From Dama dama (taxonomy: Eukaryota; Chordata; Mammalia; Artiodactyla; Cervidae): 64,000 nucleotides of DNA. The notes under the pieces were generated by a model. That model was given only the letters and a program-made list of their open reading frames with translations, had not been told where the DNA came from and searched no databases. Below are positions 45,575 through 58,366 of this stretch, one piece after another. The first letter of the stretch is position 1. Each line of letters opens with the position of its first letter. The stretch spans positions 50,323,501-50,387,500 of the forward strand of contig NC_083698.1 in NCBI RefSeq assembly GCF_033118175.1. Direction: 5' to 3'. A program made the position numbers and the translations under genes.

Positions 45575-46210
45575 TTCTCTTTAGGTATCCTCCGGAGACT
45601 GTTTTCAACTCTGTATTCCTGCTGTAGCACTGTCTTCCAGACTAACCATAAAACTGGGTCACCACATCGGATGTACAGCACGTACCCTGTTTGGGGAGAA
45701 GGTGATGTTTCTGTAGTGCATTTTGGAACCCCATCAATAGAACCATTCACTGAGGATTCCAAAGAATTCCAACTGGAAACCTGAAAGCAATTTTGATAAA
45801 TTTGAAGAACTTCAGTGTTAATTTAGCATGGAATCCCATGACCTGGATGCTACTTCCTCAAAAAGTTTGGCATAGAATGTATGTAGTATTATCCTTGTGG
45901 TTGGAAACTTCTCCTCAACAAAGCAACAGGCATAGATGAAAGAAATGCTTTGATGAACTTTCTGAGAAGGATTCAATTTCATCTTCGTTTATGACTGCGT
46001 GCCCAGAATCATATAAACAAAAACTGCACAATTTAGCTAATGTTCCAAGACTGAAATGAGTCCCCCTGGTTCTCACTGAATCCCGGAAGATGCTGTGAAT
46101 TCAGGAAGCATTGTGTCTTTACACTGCTGAAGTGTGCGGGTGTCCAGCAAAATGATTCTGGAACACCAGCAGAACCACAGAGAGTTGGCAAACACTTTCG
46201 GAATAGTAGT
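45575..46210 (+). other. Unidentified coding-like stretch, possible decayed pseudogene
   Basis: After a pyrimidine tract and AG ('tattctctttag', about 45571-45582) a plus frame runs stop-free for about 66 codons (GILRRLFSTLYSCC... at its start) to a TGA near 45783. A second frame is open around 45950-46055 (reading DSISSSFMTACPESYKQKL in part). CpG-containing and balanced in composition, it stands out from AT-rich flanks. I cannot identify the protein. It could be a frameshifted processed pseudogene, an old repeat, or a conserved non-coding element; no poly(A) tail or duplication is visible. Confidence 0.25.
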
Positions 46211-46659
46211 TAAGCACCCTTAATGATTCCTCTCTAAAGTACTTAGCTGTGGAAAATCCATTTTCTGATCCTTACTGTCAAAAAGACTATTGCATAACGC
46301 ATCTATACCTGTATATGGTGGAATAATGTTCTTCTCTGTCATTAAGATATAAACAACCAAATTTATACACAGATATTTTTTTTGTAGCTATTCTACTTAA
46401 AATTTTTTCACTGTCATTTTAGTCAGTTTGACTTCCCAGTGAGTGATTTACAGCACACAAATACTTCACTCTACCTCAGAGTGAAATTAAATTGACTAGC
46501 CATATACCACTCACTAGCTTTAAACTGGGAATTCTTGTTGACGATAAAAGATTATAAAATATCTTGCTTGTTTGTGTATGGTAAATATTTTCAGATGTAA
46601 TCATTTTTATGTATTGTCCCCCTTGAGGCTCTGAAATATCTATTGTTATCTCTCCACAC

Positions 46660-46990
46660 AATCTGTATTACAACACAAGCACACTCATTCCCTTGCTCAT
46701 CGAAGTTCATATTTTACTCATCTTGTTTCTTTAGTTTAAATGCCCTTCCTTAACTTTTAATTCTCAGCCCTTAAATCTAGGCTCTACTGTTCATTCTTTC
46801 ATAAACTCTTTTCCCCATTCTCTTTGCACTTTTCTCAAAATGTTGCCTGAACCCATTTGAATTAATTTACTTCAACGTGGTATTTGTCATTAAGCCTGTT
46901 GGAGGCAGTCTCCCCCCTGCTAATGTAAAACTCCTTATAAGCAGAGATTCTCTCTCATTTATCTACATTTCTCTACAACTAGCTTTTAAA
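46660..46990 (+). mobile_element. L2 LINE 3'UTR, sense
   Basis: 'taaatgcccttccttaactt', 'cagcccttaaatctaggctc', 'ctgctaatgtaaaactcctt' then 'ataagcagagattctctctc' correspond in order to L2 (aatgctcttcc, actagaatgtaagctccatgagggcagggattttt). Confidence 0.75.
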
Positions 46991-49911
46991 TATTTGGGAA
47001 TCTGCTTAGAAAAAAAGAGCCCCAAATTTAGACTTACCTAGAAAACCAGTGGAGAAAAGTACCCAGTTACTCTGCATTTTGTATTAGGATTTTATGGAGA
47101 AAAATCTTAAGAAAAATCAGACAGTGTAAAACACTACACTCAGGCCTATGCAGTACTGAACTTATATTTCATATGAGAATCTCACTATCAGTAAATTTCC
47201 TACAGTCTTTGAGTAGCAAAGCCTTCAACAATGTGCACAAAGGTTTTGACTAATTGAACTGAAACGACAGGTTACTTTAATCGAGCAAGTTAGATATCAT
47301 TTTGAGTTAAACTCTTATTTAGTGTCTTGAAAGCCATTAACAAAGGGAATTGACTGAACTTTTCAACTTTTCACTATTTATTTAGACACTGCCTAGACAT
47401 GGCTGAAGGAAATTTCGCCAAAAATACCTCAACGAATTTTTTTCTTCAACTGCATAAGATCATGTGAAAATAAAATCCCTGTGTTCTCAAATGACACTTT
47501 AAAGTTATAAGAGTACAGTGTAGGGAAATCAGTTCAGCCATGGATTATCAAAACAACAGAAATATAAAACAGGTACCAATTTATAGTATTTGTTGAAATA
47601 AATTGACTCTGATTCAAACTGTCAGCTAGGTTCTTTGACACTGAAAATAAAATACCAAACATACTAATGTAGAAACTTAACAATGAAAAGCATGACCCTC
47701 CCTTTTATGATACTATCTTACTGTGAATTGAATTGATTGATAAATGTTCAATCTGGCTCTTTCTGCATGAATTCAGTCATGAGTCAAAGGGTTTTTAAAG
47801 TTTACACACACCATTTCTGCTCATACTTTTATCCTTTGTAGAAGCCATTTTGCATTTATACCTAATTGGTTCTACTGAACTCCATGATCTTTCTATCACT
47901 CTGTTCCTTTAGGAGAAAATAGTTTTTCTGACATAATCTGGGTCTTGGTTGAGAGGAGTGCATCTCCTTTTGTTTGTTGTCAGAAAGTCTCATTTGTGTG
48001 ACTAGTTTAGTACCAACATTAAAAATTTAAGTAGCAAATGGACTGAAGGAGATTCAGGTTTAACAAGTTAGAAATAAAAAAAGTAGATATTAAGAGTGTA
48101 TGCAAGATAGAGTAATGTACAAAGATAGGGTTGTGTTCTCGATGACTGCCATCAGAAAGAGCCGATCCCTTTCTGATGTTGAATGTTGCTATTATATCTC
48201 GGCATAAACTGTGTTGAAACACTTTCAGCTGAAGTGTCCTGCCCAGGATGGTGACCTGCAGTCCCCTGGGTTCTAAGCTGTCCTGTGGATAGAAATCTGT
48301 TTCCTGTTTCCCATATCCCCCATCGCCTCACCCATATATCAGGGTTTGGTTTGAAAGAATGAAGCAGAGACCTTACAAATGCTTAAAAGCCAGAAATTCT
48401 GTCAAGGGGAAAAGAAATAGAAAAGAGAAGAAAGAGAATAAATCCCCAAATCCCTGCACATGCAAAAGCTTTCTTATTTTTTTCCCCACTTCTAAAGGAG
48501 ATGAGTCAAATAAGAGCCCATTCAAAACCACATGAGTAAAAATGAAGTTGTGTGTTTTTCACATCCTTCAGAACAGGCTAAGGGATGAAAATGAGGGCGA
48601 GTTCCCTATAGTCAAACATGCCCAGAAGTAGCAAACTTTGACTTAGCCACGAGCCAAATAAGCTGCTCCTGAATAATCAGGTCTTGGTTTAAATCCATAG
48701 AGATGCCCTTTTCATGTATGTGAGGTGGACTTTTGATTTCATCTCTGGGACAAAGTTTGAAGTTATTTTGTGACTCTAGCATAGAAAATGAAGGAAACCC
48801 TTGTAACAGACGGCTCATGTAGGCTTATTATGAGTGTGTGTTTAACTCCCTCATGTGAATTATATTTTGAATCATTACCACTCAAGAGTCACAGGGTTTC
48901 ATCTACTTAAGCTCAAGATACCTGTGTGGAAAAGCATTCTAAACTCAACTTGCTGGGCAAATACCACTTTAATACTTGAGTACTTAAATACAAATATTGT
49001 ATCAAAAATTAGATCTCCTCTTTCTCTTTCTCTTGACTTCTATCACATTAAATTAATAGACACTGTAGCAGATCTACATTACACATCAAAAGAATAACTT
49101 TTTAGAATTCATAACAGACAAAAAGAGCCAAAATTCAGTTTTTATGTCTTTTTACAATGGAAAAAAGTTCCTGTGGCAGAGGGATAAGATGAACTCTCAT
49201 CCTAGCATATGATATCAAATGGGCCTGGGGTAGCAAAAGCATAGATGCTCGGTGAACACTGAAAGTATGAATAACAGCAGACACATGTCTAATTTATCCC
49301 TTTCTTTTCCTGAACTTACTACATTTGACTGATAAACTTACCTCAAGATGGATAGTTCTTCATGGATAATTTCATCCAAAATGCCCACCATTACAAATGG
49401 ATTTCAAGTCTTTAAACTTTCTACTGTCCCTTTAACTTGAAATGTTTTCAGTCCTACTTTTGTCAGAGTAATATATTTTTCCGGGTGTGTCTGGAAGGAA
49501 ATTTTCTTTAAAATTTGTTTTAGACCCTGTGTTGTCAAGCATTAAGTTTCAGAAATTAAAGGACTCAAAAATTGTTTTAATCTCCTTTTGCTCTGCAATA
49601 AAGTTCTGAAAGGGAAATACCAATATATGAGGTCAACTAAGCTATGAAAATTTTGAAAGTACCAAATCCCAGGATGCATTTTCATAGTGAAACCCTGAAT
49701 GACCAAACCAGGACTGTTTGTTTTTTTTTTTTCTAGCCCAGACAAGCTCTCATAATGAAATTTTGAAAGCTATTAAAAAATACTTTGTTATGGAAGGAGA
49801 ATGGCTTTATTATCCTGTAGACTTTTATTTTTTATAATATTTGTATACATTTGGCCATATAAGCATATGAATTTAACCACTTGTTAATAAGGGTGGAAAG
49901 AAAGAAATAAA
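46991..49911. other. Mostly unique sequence
   Basis: No gene, RNA or recognisable repeat over 2.9 kb. Unassigned frames at 48222-48019, 48818-48612 and 49745-49542 on the minus strand lack motifs. Confidence 0.5.
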
Positions 49912-50118
49912 GTGTTAGTTCTTCAGTCATGTCCATCTCTTTGGGACCCCATAGACTGTAGCCCATCAGGCTCCTTTGTCCATAGAATTCTCCAGGCAAA
50001 GATACTGGAGCGGGTTGCCATTTCCTTCTCCAGGGGATCTTCCCAACCCAGGGATCAAACCCAGGTCTTCCTGCACTGGAAGCAGATTCTTTACTGTCTT
50101 AGCCACCAGGGAAACCCT
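49912..50118 (-). mobile_element. Bov-tA SINE, antisense
   Basis: 'gtgttagttcttcagtcatg', 'gatcttcccaacccagggat' then 'caaaccc', and the head complement 'agccaccagggaaaccc'. It is the only ruminant-specific repeat I see between 45.2 and 57.2 kb. Confidence 0.95.
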
Positions 50119-50511
50119 ATTAAGAGTAGAGTTTGTCTAATTTGGGGCAAATATAAATGTAGCAATAGTACTAATAAGGGGAGTTTACTGTGCAAAGTAA
50201 ATTTTGCAAAATGTACAGATAACTGTTAAAATCATTGGTGAATTAATGAATTCCAACCCCAGATGTACATGTGATGGTCTTTTATGTGAATGTGTAATGC
50301 TCTTAATTTAATAGCCTAACCTCAGCAATGGAAATAACAGTGCTTATTTTACAGGGATGTATGGAAGCCCAGCCACAGAGGCAGTAATCAAACTTTTGGA
50401 AAGGATAAAATAATTGATCAATACTAATTTTGTGTTTTTAGTGGTAGGAATTTTGCTTCTGATAAAAATAGTTCCCAGCTTTCAGAAGAGAATTCCTTAG
50501 TTAATAATTTC

Positions 50512-50573
50512 TTACATATATATATATATATGTATACATTGTATATGTAAAAAAAATGTATATACATATATAA
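50512..50573. repeat. AT-rich microsatellite with inverted repeat
   Basis: A (TA)n run (50515-50531) leads into 'tatatgtata', which is complemented by 'tatacatata' at about 50561-50570 across an A-run. Confidence 0.9.
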
Positions 50574-51619
50574 AGCATTGTCATAGTGGAATACATTCTA
50601 AATGGCCTTATCTTTCCAACTCTGTTCCTTTGTGTCAGAAACTAGGAATATCCTGTTAGGTATGTCACTATTGGTTCTAGAAGAAATAACGTCCTTATTC
50701 ACTATAGTAAAACCCGCTTTGTGGTAACAGTGCTAGTCTTAACCAATGACCAGTACGAGAAATGCAACCCTCTGTCTTGGGACACAGCTTCTATCCAAGC
50801 GTGCCTAAGATCAAACAACGTTACACTGATCAGAATATATATCAATGTAATAACGACCCAAGCTATATTTCTATGGCAGAATCATGTTTTGTAACTTTGA
50901 AAGTACAATTATTTTTTTGGTTAAAATTATGCAGCCCTTTAAATAACTGAATTATGTGCCGTGAAGAGATTTCTTGAAAGTTTTTATTAGCTATGAAATA
51001 AAATAGCTTTAAGTTTTAGAATGTCCTACTCAGTTGGAGACTCTCATGTCTTTGTGATATTCTGGTGACAACTTCTATTCTAAGTGTCAAAAACAACTCT
51101 GCTCTCTGGAGCAAGTCATGTAGTATCCTCTCCTTTTAATATTCTAATCGTGAGGTGTGAAGTGAAATGGTTGCACAGTGTAATGGTGGTAAAGAAGTGG
51201 AGTGTCAATGAGACGGGGAAGGTGACAGACTCAGAATAGGTCCCTGAGGTGCTCTCCAAGTGCACTGGATAAAGATTCCCCTGGGAAAATTTTCTCATTA
51301 GTTCTCAGACACAGTTCAGTAATTCAATAGCACCAGGTTACCATTAGTCACAAGACCAAAATATGTTACTTCCCATGCTTTAGTTCCTTTATTTGTATAT
51401 GTCATTTTCAGACTGAAAATTATGAGCCCCACTCTCGTGCAAAGACAGTCAGCGAGTTGTTTACATACTGAAGTATGATAATATGACAAGCCGATTCTAT
51501 CGAGTTTTCTTTTAATTGTTGATGTATGAAGCAATTCAAAAGGAAATAGAGATTTTTAATGATTCTAATGATACTTCACTAAAACAACTGTCAATTACTT
51601 TATACCAGAATTACTGAAC

Positions 51620-51652
51620 ATGCACACATACACACACACATGTATGCACATA
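51620..51652. repeat. (CA)n-like microsatellite
   Basis: Imperfect CA/TA run 'catgcacacatacacacaca' and onward. Confidence 0.85.
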
Positions 51653-54425
51653 CATTTTCATAAGAAAACCAGGAAGCATTCAGACAGTTGTTAAAGATCA
51701 CATCATCAAAAACCTCTGTTGCCCTTATTTATGCTACTTATAATGTAAACTTATCACTGCTTAAACCAGTTACTATCTACTGACTATATTCTTTTTCATA
51801 AATTGTTAATGTTCTTTATAAAATCAGAAAATGTCAAATGATTTACTGCACATGTGAATATGGTATGTCCACATTTTATACTGCAACAGGAAGCTCAAAG
51901 ACTGAGACCTTTAGTTAATTTTCTATATAATTACTGAGAAAGATGTTAAAGCACAGATTATAACTCTACATGCTTTTTTTCACAGTTGTAAATGATATGT
52001 ACCTCTTGCTATGTTTTGAAATTTAACTGCATGCCCACTCCACAATTGAAGGCGTAATGGGTTAGGGGCTTGTCTACCTCATTGCTTACTAGGTCAGTAA
52101 GAAAGGAGTATGCACCCCTACTAATCATTTAAATCCTCCTTGTTATATTAGGGAATCAATAATGAAATTTGTGAAAATGAAAATCAGATGCTATACTAAC
52201 AGATTATTGTAGGTTTTAGTATTTTGTAAGATAACTCAGTGTTTTACCAAACAGATTTTGCAGTGATGATCATTCTTATGTTTGAAAGATAACTAGTGTA
52301 TGGTATTACAAAAAATCACTCAATTTACTTTATAATACATTCTAGAGGAAATATAATTTAAATATATCTACCTAAACATCATGACAGAGTGAAAGAGGAA
52401 GTTAACCTTTGATGAATGCACTGTATGTTTCTTACAGAAATAAAATGTGGTAAGTAAACTGTAAGAGGAAGTTATCTATTAGAAATAATTATGAGACACA
52501 AAGACTAGACTCTTCCAAAGAATTGGTGAAAGAAATCCTTCCTAATAGAAACACATGCCTATCAAAACAGTAATGATCAGAATTCCAAGCAAACCATCAG
52601 CTACTTCTGTTTATATGCTACCCATAGAGTTATTGTTGAATTATAAATAGTAAATATGTATAAGTGACTCATTTTAAAGAAGTTGTCAGCTGCAGCTACA
52701 GTTCTTCACCTTCTGTCATCCCAACTATCAAGGGGGCTGACTCAATCACTTTCTTGTCAGTCTACCTTTCTTGCCTAGAATACTCAATTCCCAAAACACA
52801 ACAAAATATAAATGAAGGGAAAGTGCTAATGACGCATAATTGCCAAGAGATATTAAGTTTTTAAAGCTCCTTTGCTGACTAAAGTTTAAATAAGCAAAAT
52901 CCTGAAATTAATTCCCCAAGACAGTAATATTTGTATTTTTAATAGGTGTCCACTGAAAGGAAATATGTAATATTGTCTTCTGGTCTATCTTTCCTATGGT
53001 AGGAGTCTTATCAGCTTTTGAGACCCAAATATATGTTGTTTAGTCCATGTATATGATCTGTACTCATTAAAACTAGACTAATGAAAAAACCCTATGTTCT
53101 AATTAAAGGAAAAGTGTCTCTAAATGATAAGATTTGGAAGCTGTCCTATATTACTTAGAAGTTGAAAGGTGTATTTTAAATTTTTAGAATCAGGTTAATG
53201 TCATTTTTCAACAATTGAATCAAAATCTTTATATTTAGCAAATAATACATAGTAGTTCTCAAATCTTATAATTTCATGCCATTTTCCCTTTAAATTACCT
53301 TAAAAATGCCACTGTGATGACAAAAGCTGTCTTCTCTAACAACTTGATACAATCTAAACGTGCAATTTCTTTTCCATTTTTGACTTGGGTTGGTTTATTT
53401 TGTTTCTGCTGACATTGTATTTTGTGGTATGTTTTCATAACTGAGAAAAATCTTTTCTAAGCAAGAGAGATGGATGGTTCCTGAAATCACAGCTTATGGG
53501 TTCAAATTTTTAGGAAAAAAGTGAAAAATTTTCCATGGTGTTCATTTATTTAGTCATTATTTTAGAAAAATTAAGTTTTTACTTAAATTTTTTGCTGTGG
53601 AGAATTGCTTATATCTATATATATAATTTAGTATACACAGAAATCAATAGTGGAAACTCAGCAAGACAGCTGATCAGACAGTCTTATTGAAAGGAGGCCC
53701 TAAAATATGAAATTAGTGGTTTTCTCAGATTATGGTATAAGTAAGCTAATGGCAGTGTATTACCCTTTCTGTAACTTTCTGTCTCATTTTTAACATTTCC
53801 TATGTGAAATAGTTCTTAAGAATCTTAGAAATTTGTGATGTCTTTATTATCGTTGTAGTGCTGTGACTTATACATGCTTTCACTGACACGAGTAAATAGA
53901 CTCTATATCCACATGCAAACAAATGCAAGTCAGGGGCTGCTCAACAGATGTGCTCTTGTGTGGGAATCATATCACTTTTTCTGAAACACTGAAGGCACGA
54001 CTTTCAAGTAGTTTTAAATTTCAAATCAGCTTAGTCCATATTTAATCTGGACAGGTTGGTTTAACACCAAGCCACACCAGACCTTTTAAAAGTTCAGTGG
54101 CTGTGATATAAAATTCTTCAGTGTGTTGCACCAATAAATTGAGAAGTGCAATATAATTCTTCACTATTACAGGAACTACCATGAAATGAAATAAAGACTT
54201 TGATACAGGTCCTCACTCAGGTGCACACTCTTTCACAGTTACATTGAAAGTGTACGTTCACAAAATTCATAAAAACTCACATAGAAGATACGTAGTTTAT
54301 GGAAGTAAGTAGTAAAAAAGAAAATCAACTCCACTATTTTTTTTTCCTGTTGGTCACTTTACATGCCAGTAGATTAAAAGACTCTGAGTTCTTTTTCTTC
54401 GAGGACCCCTTTGTAACTGAGTTAT

Positions 54426-54458
54426 TTAGTTTAAAAAAAAAAATTTTTTTTAAACTAA
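54426..54458. repeat. Perfect 15-bp inverted repeat
   Basis: The arm 'ttagtttaaaaaaaa' at 54426-54440 is exactly complemented at 54444-54458 with a three-base loop. It abuts the candidate regulatory block that follows. Confidence 0.92.
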
Positions 54459-54540
54459 GCAGCCAAAAGAAAGAGGCACTTGACACCTCCACAAGTATCT
54501 CAGTTCTTTTCATATTGTCAATAGCTCCGCTGATAGCACT

Positions 54541-55030
54541 GTTCTTTTGACAGCTAAAAGCAGATTGTGGGGGTTAAGTATGGGAGCAATTCAAATGTCC
54601 ATAGTAAACTGCAGGGGGGCAGAGAGAGCTCAGAGAGCAGCAGCTTTAAAGTAATTGACTAATACAGTAAGGATATTAAAGTCATTTAGTGCCAAAAGGG
54701 AACACACTGATCCCTGACCCTCAGCCACTTTGGAGTAATCTAGTATTCAATCCAGCGTGTAATGACTGCCAGGCCTGTCAATCCTCCAGGCTCTCCAGTC
54801 AAATGCCTGTGGCTACTATTGGCTTATGGTAAAAGGACAGAAATGCAAGGAAATGCCTCTCAATCAGCCTATGATGTGATAATGTTATTGCTCCAATGTA
54901 TTCTATATTGTCCCTGCATAGTTTAATCTGTTGAGACCCATGTCAAAAATTGCCCTTGTTCCCCAGAGGTCTTTACTCAACCTTTTAGTGATACAAGTGG
55001 ATTTGAAAGGGAAGGGGGTAACTTACTTGA
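54541..55030. other. Candidate conserved non-coding element
   Basis: About 490 bases with no repeat similarity, no open frame of note and a varied composition unlike the AT-rich flanks. Visible transcription-factor-like cores include 'ctttaaagtaattgactaat' (homeodomain TAATTGA, 54644-54663) and 'ctactattggcttatgg' (inverted CCAAT). This is an inference from texture; conservation was not tested. Confidence 0.3.
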
Positions 55031-55046
55031 TGAATTGTTTCCAGCT

Positions 55047-55104
55047 TATATATATATATATACACATACACACACACACATATATATGTAATATATATAT
55101 ATAT
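55047..55104. repeat. (TA)n(CA)n(TA)n compound microsatellite
   Basis: TA units, then CA units 55061-55080, then TA units again. The frames at 54931-55155 and 55212-54985 cross it and are artefacts. Confidence 0.95.
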
Positions 55105-56860
55105 GAGATAAGAGGTCAACTGTGTCTTAAATGTTATCCGTGCAAGGTAAATTAGGAATGTGGTAGTAATCTGATTTGTGAACCCTTGTTCTGTTTTTAC
55201 TCCAATGGGCAAAATATTTTACAATGAAAAATATTGACACAGAAGTGTATTTACATGATGGCTGATTCATATTCAGTGCATGTGCCAGAAGGAGTTTTAA
55301 CAGGAGATTTCAGAAAAAAGATTTATTTGTTTCTGCCATTTTGAGCACATAAAAGTTGGCCAATTTTTGGGAAGCTTGCATTTTAAATGAGGTATTTGGA
55401 TTTGGAAAATAAAATTATTGCTACAGGCTGCAATTGAAAAAACAAAAACTAAGAGAGAGTGCAGGAAATTGCCATTTTTTGTTATTTTGATTTTGCTGTA
55501 ATTCAGGCAATAGAAATTGACCCATATAGAGACTCTAAAGTTGAAAAATCAAAATGGGATAATAATTATTCAAATCCTGTTTTATTATCTTACAAAGAAT
55601 CTTTGTATTTCTTAGTCATCCCTTCATCTATTTTTCCAAAACCTACTATATAGAATCTTTGAAAAGGGAAAGCTCCAGTGATGAGAATACCCTGTTATTT
55701 TTAGCGACCATTAAGGTTACATGGGGGAGGCATTTTACCTATTTCTGTTTCATAGGAATCTGCGTAGTTCATCACAGGGAAGGTGCTATACAAAATTAGA
55801 AACAAAGATGAACATCTATTTGCTTATAAGCTTGAAATAAATTTGGTGTCAAAAACAAATAGCATCAACTTTGCCCCCTCCATCAACCTGTCCTCTTGCC
55901 ATTCAGCACTGTAATTAATGTTTGGTTGTAGTCTAAAAACCATTCTGCATGTGTTACCCACTTTTCCCCCTTGAGGTATTCTGAATTTGTGTGCAATATT
56001 TTGCAGAATATAAGAGATAGAGGAAAATCTTACTTTTGTGTTCAGTGATTTCCCAGACCTCAGGGGCATAATGATTGCAGGAGGAATCCCATCGGGCAAT
56101 TTTTCATTAGAATCTATGACAAGCTGTTTCACCACAGGCTATTGTTTTCATGGAAAGTTCAAATACAATAGGATGGGATAAGGTGTGCTATTAACACATA
56201 ATGGTATGATTATTACCTATCATATATATATGACCTTTGTCACCTAAAACATTGATATTCTTCATTATGATGTACCAAGAGGAATAGTTGGACAGCTTTT
56301 AGAGTACTTTTGTTAGTTGTCTAATTATATTATATATCTTTAAAGTTTTCAGAGCCTTCCTGAGAGATGAGATAGAAGGGGAAAACCAAATAGGTCAAAG
56401 AATCACAGGGCTTTAAAGGACCTTGACATTAATTTGTCTATTCCTTCTATATCCTGGCATCAAGTAGCTAAGCTATTTCAGGTGAGGGTATACTTTACAC
56501 AAAATTCTAAATTTCAGCATCACATGTATCTGCAAAAAGCCATATGCCTCTAAAGTAATAACTTGACTCTACAAGCACACAAAAAATCAGTCTTTATAGC
56601 TACCTATTGCATTACAAGTTTCTTCAATGAGTTGAAACTTATTTCTTCTCACATCTCCTTACACAAATCAGTAGTCCCGTTTTATTTATTTTTTGTTTGT
56701 ACAACCTCATGTTCCCAATGACAGTTGTTAAATACATATTTAGTTTTCTCTAGAATGAGTGTGAGTAATCATCATTGGTTTGGGTTAATTGAGTAGATTC
56801 TCCTTTAGCTTCAGCAGAATTAAGGGCACATATCTTCATTTCTCACAGTCAATATGTGGT
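55105..56860. other. Unique sequence; conserved-looking stretches at 55370-55640 and 55800-56130
   Basis: No repeat or gene recognised. The minus-strand 103-codon frame (56135-55824) lacks known motifs, but the interval is less AT-rich than its flanks. Both stretches have conserved non-coding character by eye only. Confidence 0.35.
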
Positions 56861-56867
56861 TGAAAAA

Positions 56868-57010
56868 ATTTCATTCCTTCAGCAAATATGGAATTTCAGC
56901 TCTGCACATGGCATTATGCCAAGTTCTATAAGGGGTATAAAGAAGAATAAGATATGATCCCTAATTTCAAAAAGCTTACAGACCAATATAGGAAGTGAAA
57001 CACTAGACAA
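56868..57010 (-). mobile_element. L2 LINE 3' end, antisense
   Basis: 'ttcattccttcagcaaatat', 'gcattatgccaagttctata', 'aaagaagaataagatatgat' then 'ccctaatttcaaaaagctta' and 'cagaccaatatagg' match the complement of the L2 end (ttcattcattcaacaaatat, gccaggcactgttctagg, ccctgccctcaaggagcttacagtct). Confidence 0.88.
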
Positions 57011-57197
57011 GTGACTATAGCAAACTGTTGAAACAGGAAAAGGTAGCTAAAATTAATTAAGTATGTAAGTAGCCAGTCTGTATAACTTCAATTAATGGAC
57101 ACAGGATTTCTTTCCCTTGTTAGGCTGCCCTTCTTGAGGTTTAGGAAAGTCACCTTGTCATAAAGTCAGTGACTGTATTTGAAACAGGTTCTTTCTG

Positions 57198-57403
57198 GCT
57201 CCCAGATGGCGCAGCGGTAAAGAACTGGCCTGCAAATGCAGGAGATGAAGGAGATGAAGTTTCAATCTTTGGGTCAGGAAGAGCCCCTAGAGTAGGATAT
57301 GGCAACCCACTCCAGTATGCTTGCCTGGAAAATCCCATGGACCAGAGGAGCCTGACAGGTTACAGTCCATGGGGTTGCAAAGAGTCAGACACGAATGAGC
57401 ATA
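57198..57403 (+). mobile_element. Bov-tA SINE
   Basis: Diverged head 'ggctcccagatggcgcagcg', a small internal duplication 'ggagatgaa' at 57241-57249 and 57250-57258, the middle 'ggcaacccactccagtatgc' and the end 'gagtcagacacgaatgagca'. Confidence 0.93.
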
Positions 57404-58069
57404 CATGTCCCCATCTTTTTGGCTCTGGGGGCCACTTTCTCTTAGCAAGGCTGCCTCTTTTCCATAACAGGGGCCATCATGGCCTAATTCCCCCATATGA
57501 GGAAAGTCATCTTATTCTTTTCCAAATTGAAATTCTATTCTTAATTTTAGGTAGAAGTGAGACTACAGAGGTAACCATGCCATGTGGTGTAAGCAAAGCC
57601 GTCCTTATTATGTAGGCTCATCTCTTATTAAATTGATCTCTAAGGCCATGAGATAAAAAAACTATGTCTTATTTCTTATGGTAATCTGAATATAGTAGAA
57701 GTTTAAAACATGGAACTAGTTAAATGGGTACACAGACTATCTATTTTTTTCTCAGACCTAGAATTTTCTTTAGGAATTAATATCTAGAACATGTCCCAGA
57801 GAATGAAGATAATCCCACCAAGGTACAAAGTTGTGAAAAGCCATAAGCTTATTAGTCATCAAAATGTTTAGTCTATTTATATTTATCAGGTTTTTTTCCC
57901 ATACTTTTTTAAAGGAAAAATAAATGTCAAAAAATTTATTTTAAAACAAACATAATCTCTCCCATCTGGCAGACAGATAGATTGTAGACATTAGTATGTA
58001 TAATTCAATGTGGTATATTGATTTTGTTTCTTGCGATCCAAGTGGACCCTGGCAGTCTCTAGGGGTGTG
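57404..58069. other. Unassigned sequence
   Basis: No gene recognised. The segment at 57881-57917 resembles 58123-58168 (see findings). Confidence 0.45.
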
Positions 58070-58116
58070 TGTGTATGCATGCTCAGTCACTAAATCATGT
58101 CCAACTCTTTGTGGCC
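58070..58116 (-). mobile_element. Bov-tA 3' terminal fragment, antisense
   Basis: 'tgcatgctcagtcactaaat' then 'catgtccaactctttgtggcc' is the complement of the SINE/BovB 3' terminus and stops after about 45 bases. Confidence 0.8.
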
Positions 58117-58170
58117 TGATGCATTTATCAGAGTTTTTTCCATACTTTTAATTAATGTTTGAGGAAAAGA

Positions 58171-58366
58171 GGGTTTCCCTGGTGGCTTAGACAGTAAAGA
58201 ATCCACCTGCAATGCAGGAAACCTGGGTTTGATTCCTGGGTCTGGAAGATCCCCTGGAGAAAGGAATGGCAACACATTACAGTAGTTTTGCCTGCAGAAT
58301 CGCATGGACAGAGAAGCCTGGATGGGGTCACAAAGTGTTGGACACGGCTAAGCGACTAAGCACATA
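58171..58366 (+). mobile_element. Bov-tA SINE
   Basis: Head 'gggtttccctggtggcttag', B-box-like 'gggtttgattcc', end 'ggctaagcgactaagcaca'. About ten bases of the usual 'gtgggctacagtcc' are deleted. Confidence 0.94.

Larger units (their letters stand above)
50119..54540. other. Repeat-poor unique sequence
   Basis: No transposable element or gene recognised in 4.4 kb apart from microsatellites at 50512 and 51620. The stretch at 53980-54200 has the mixed composition typical of conserved non-coding DNA. Confidence 0.5.

Noticed and set aside
57169..57615. 148-codon plus-strand frame
   Set aside because: Its first half is Bov-tA and the rest is unsupported; start and stop are set by the SINE.
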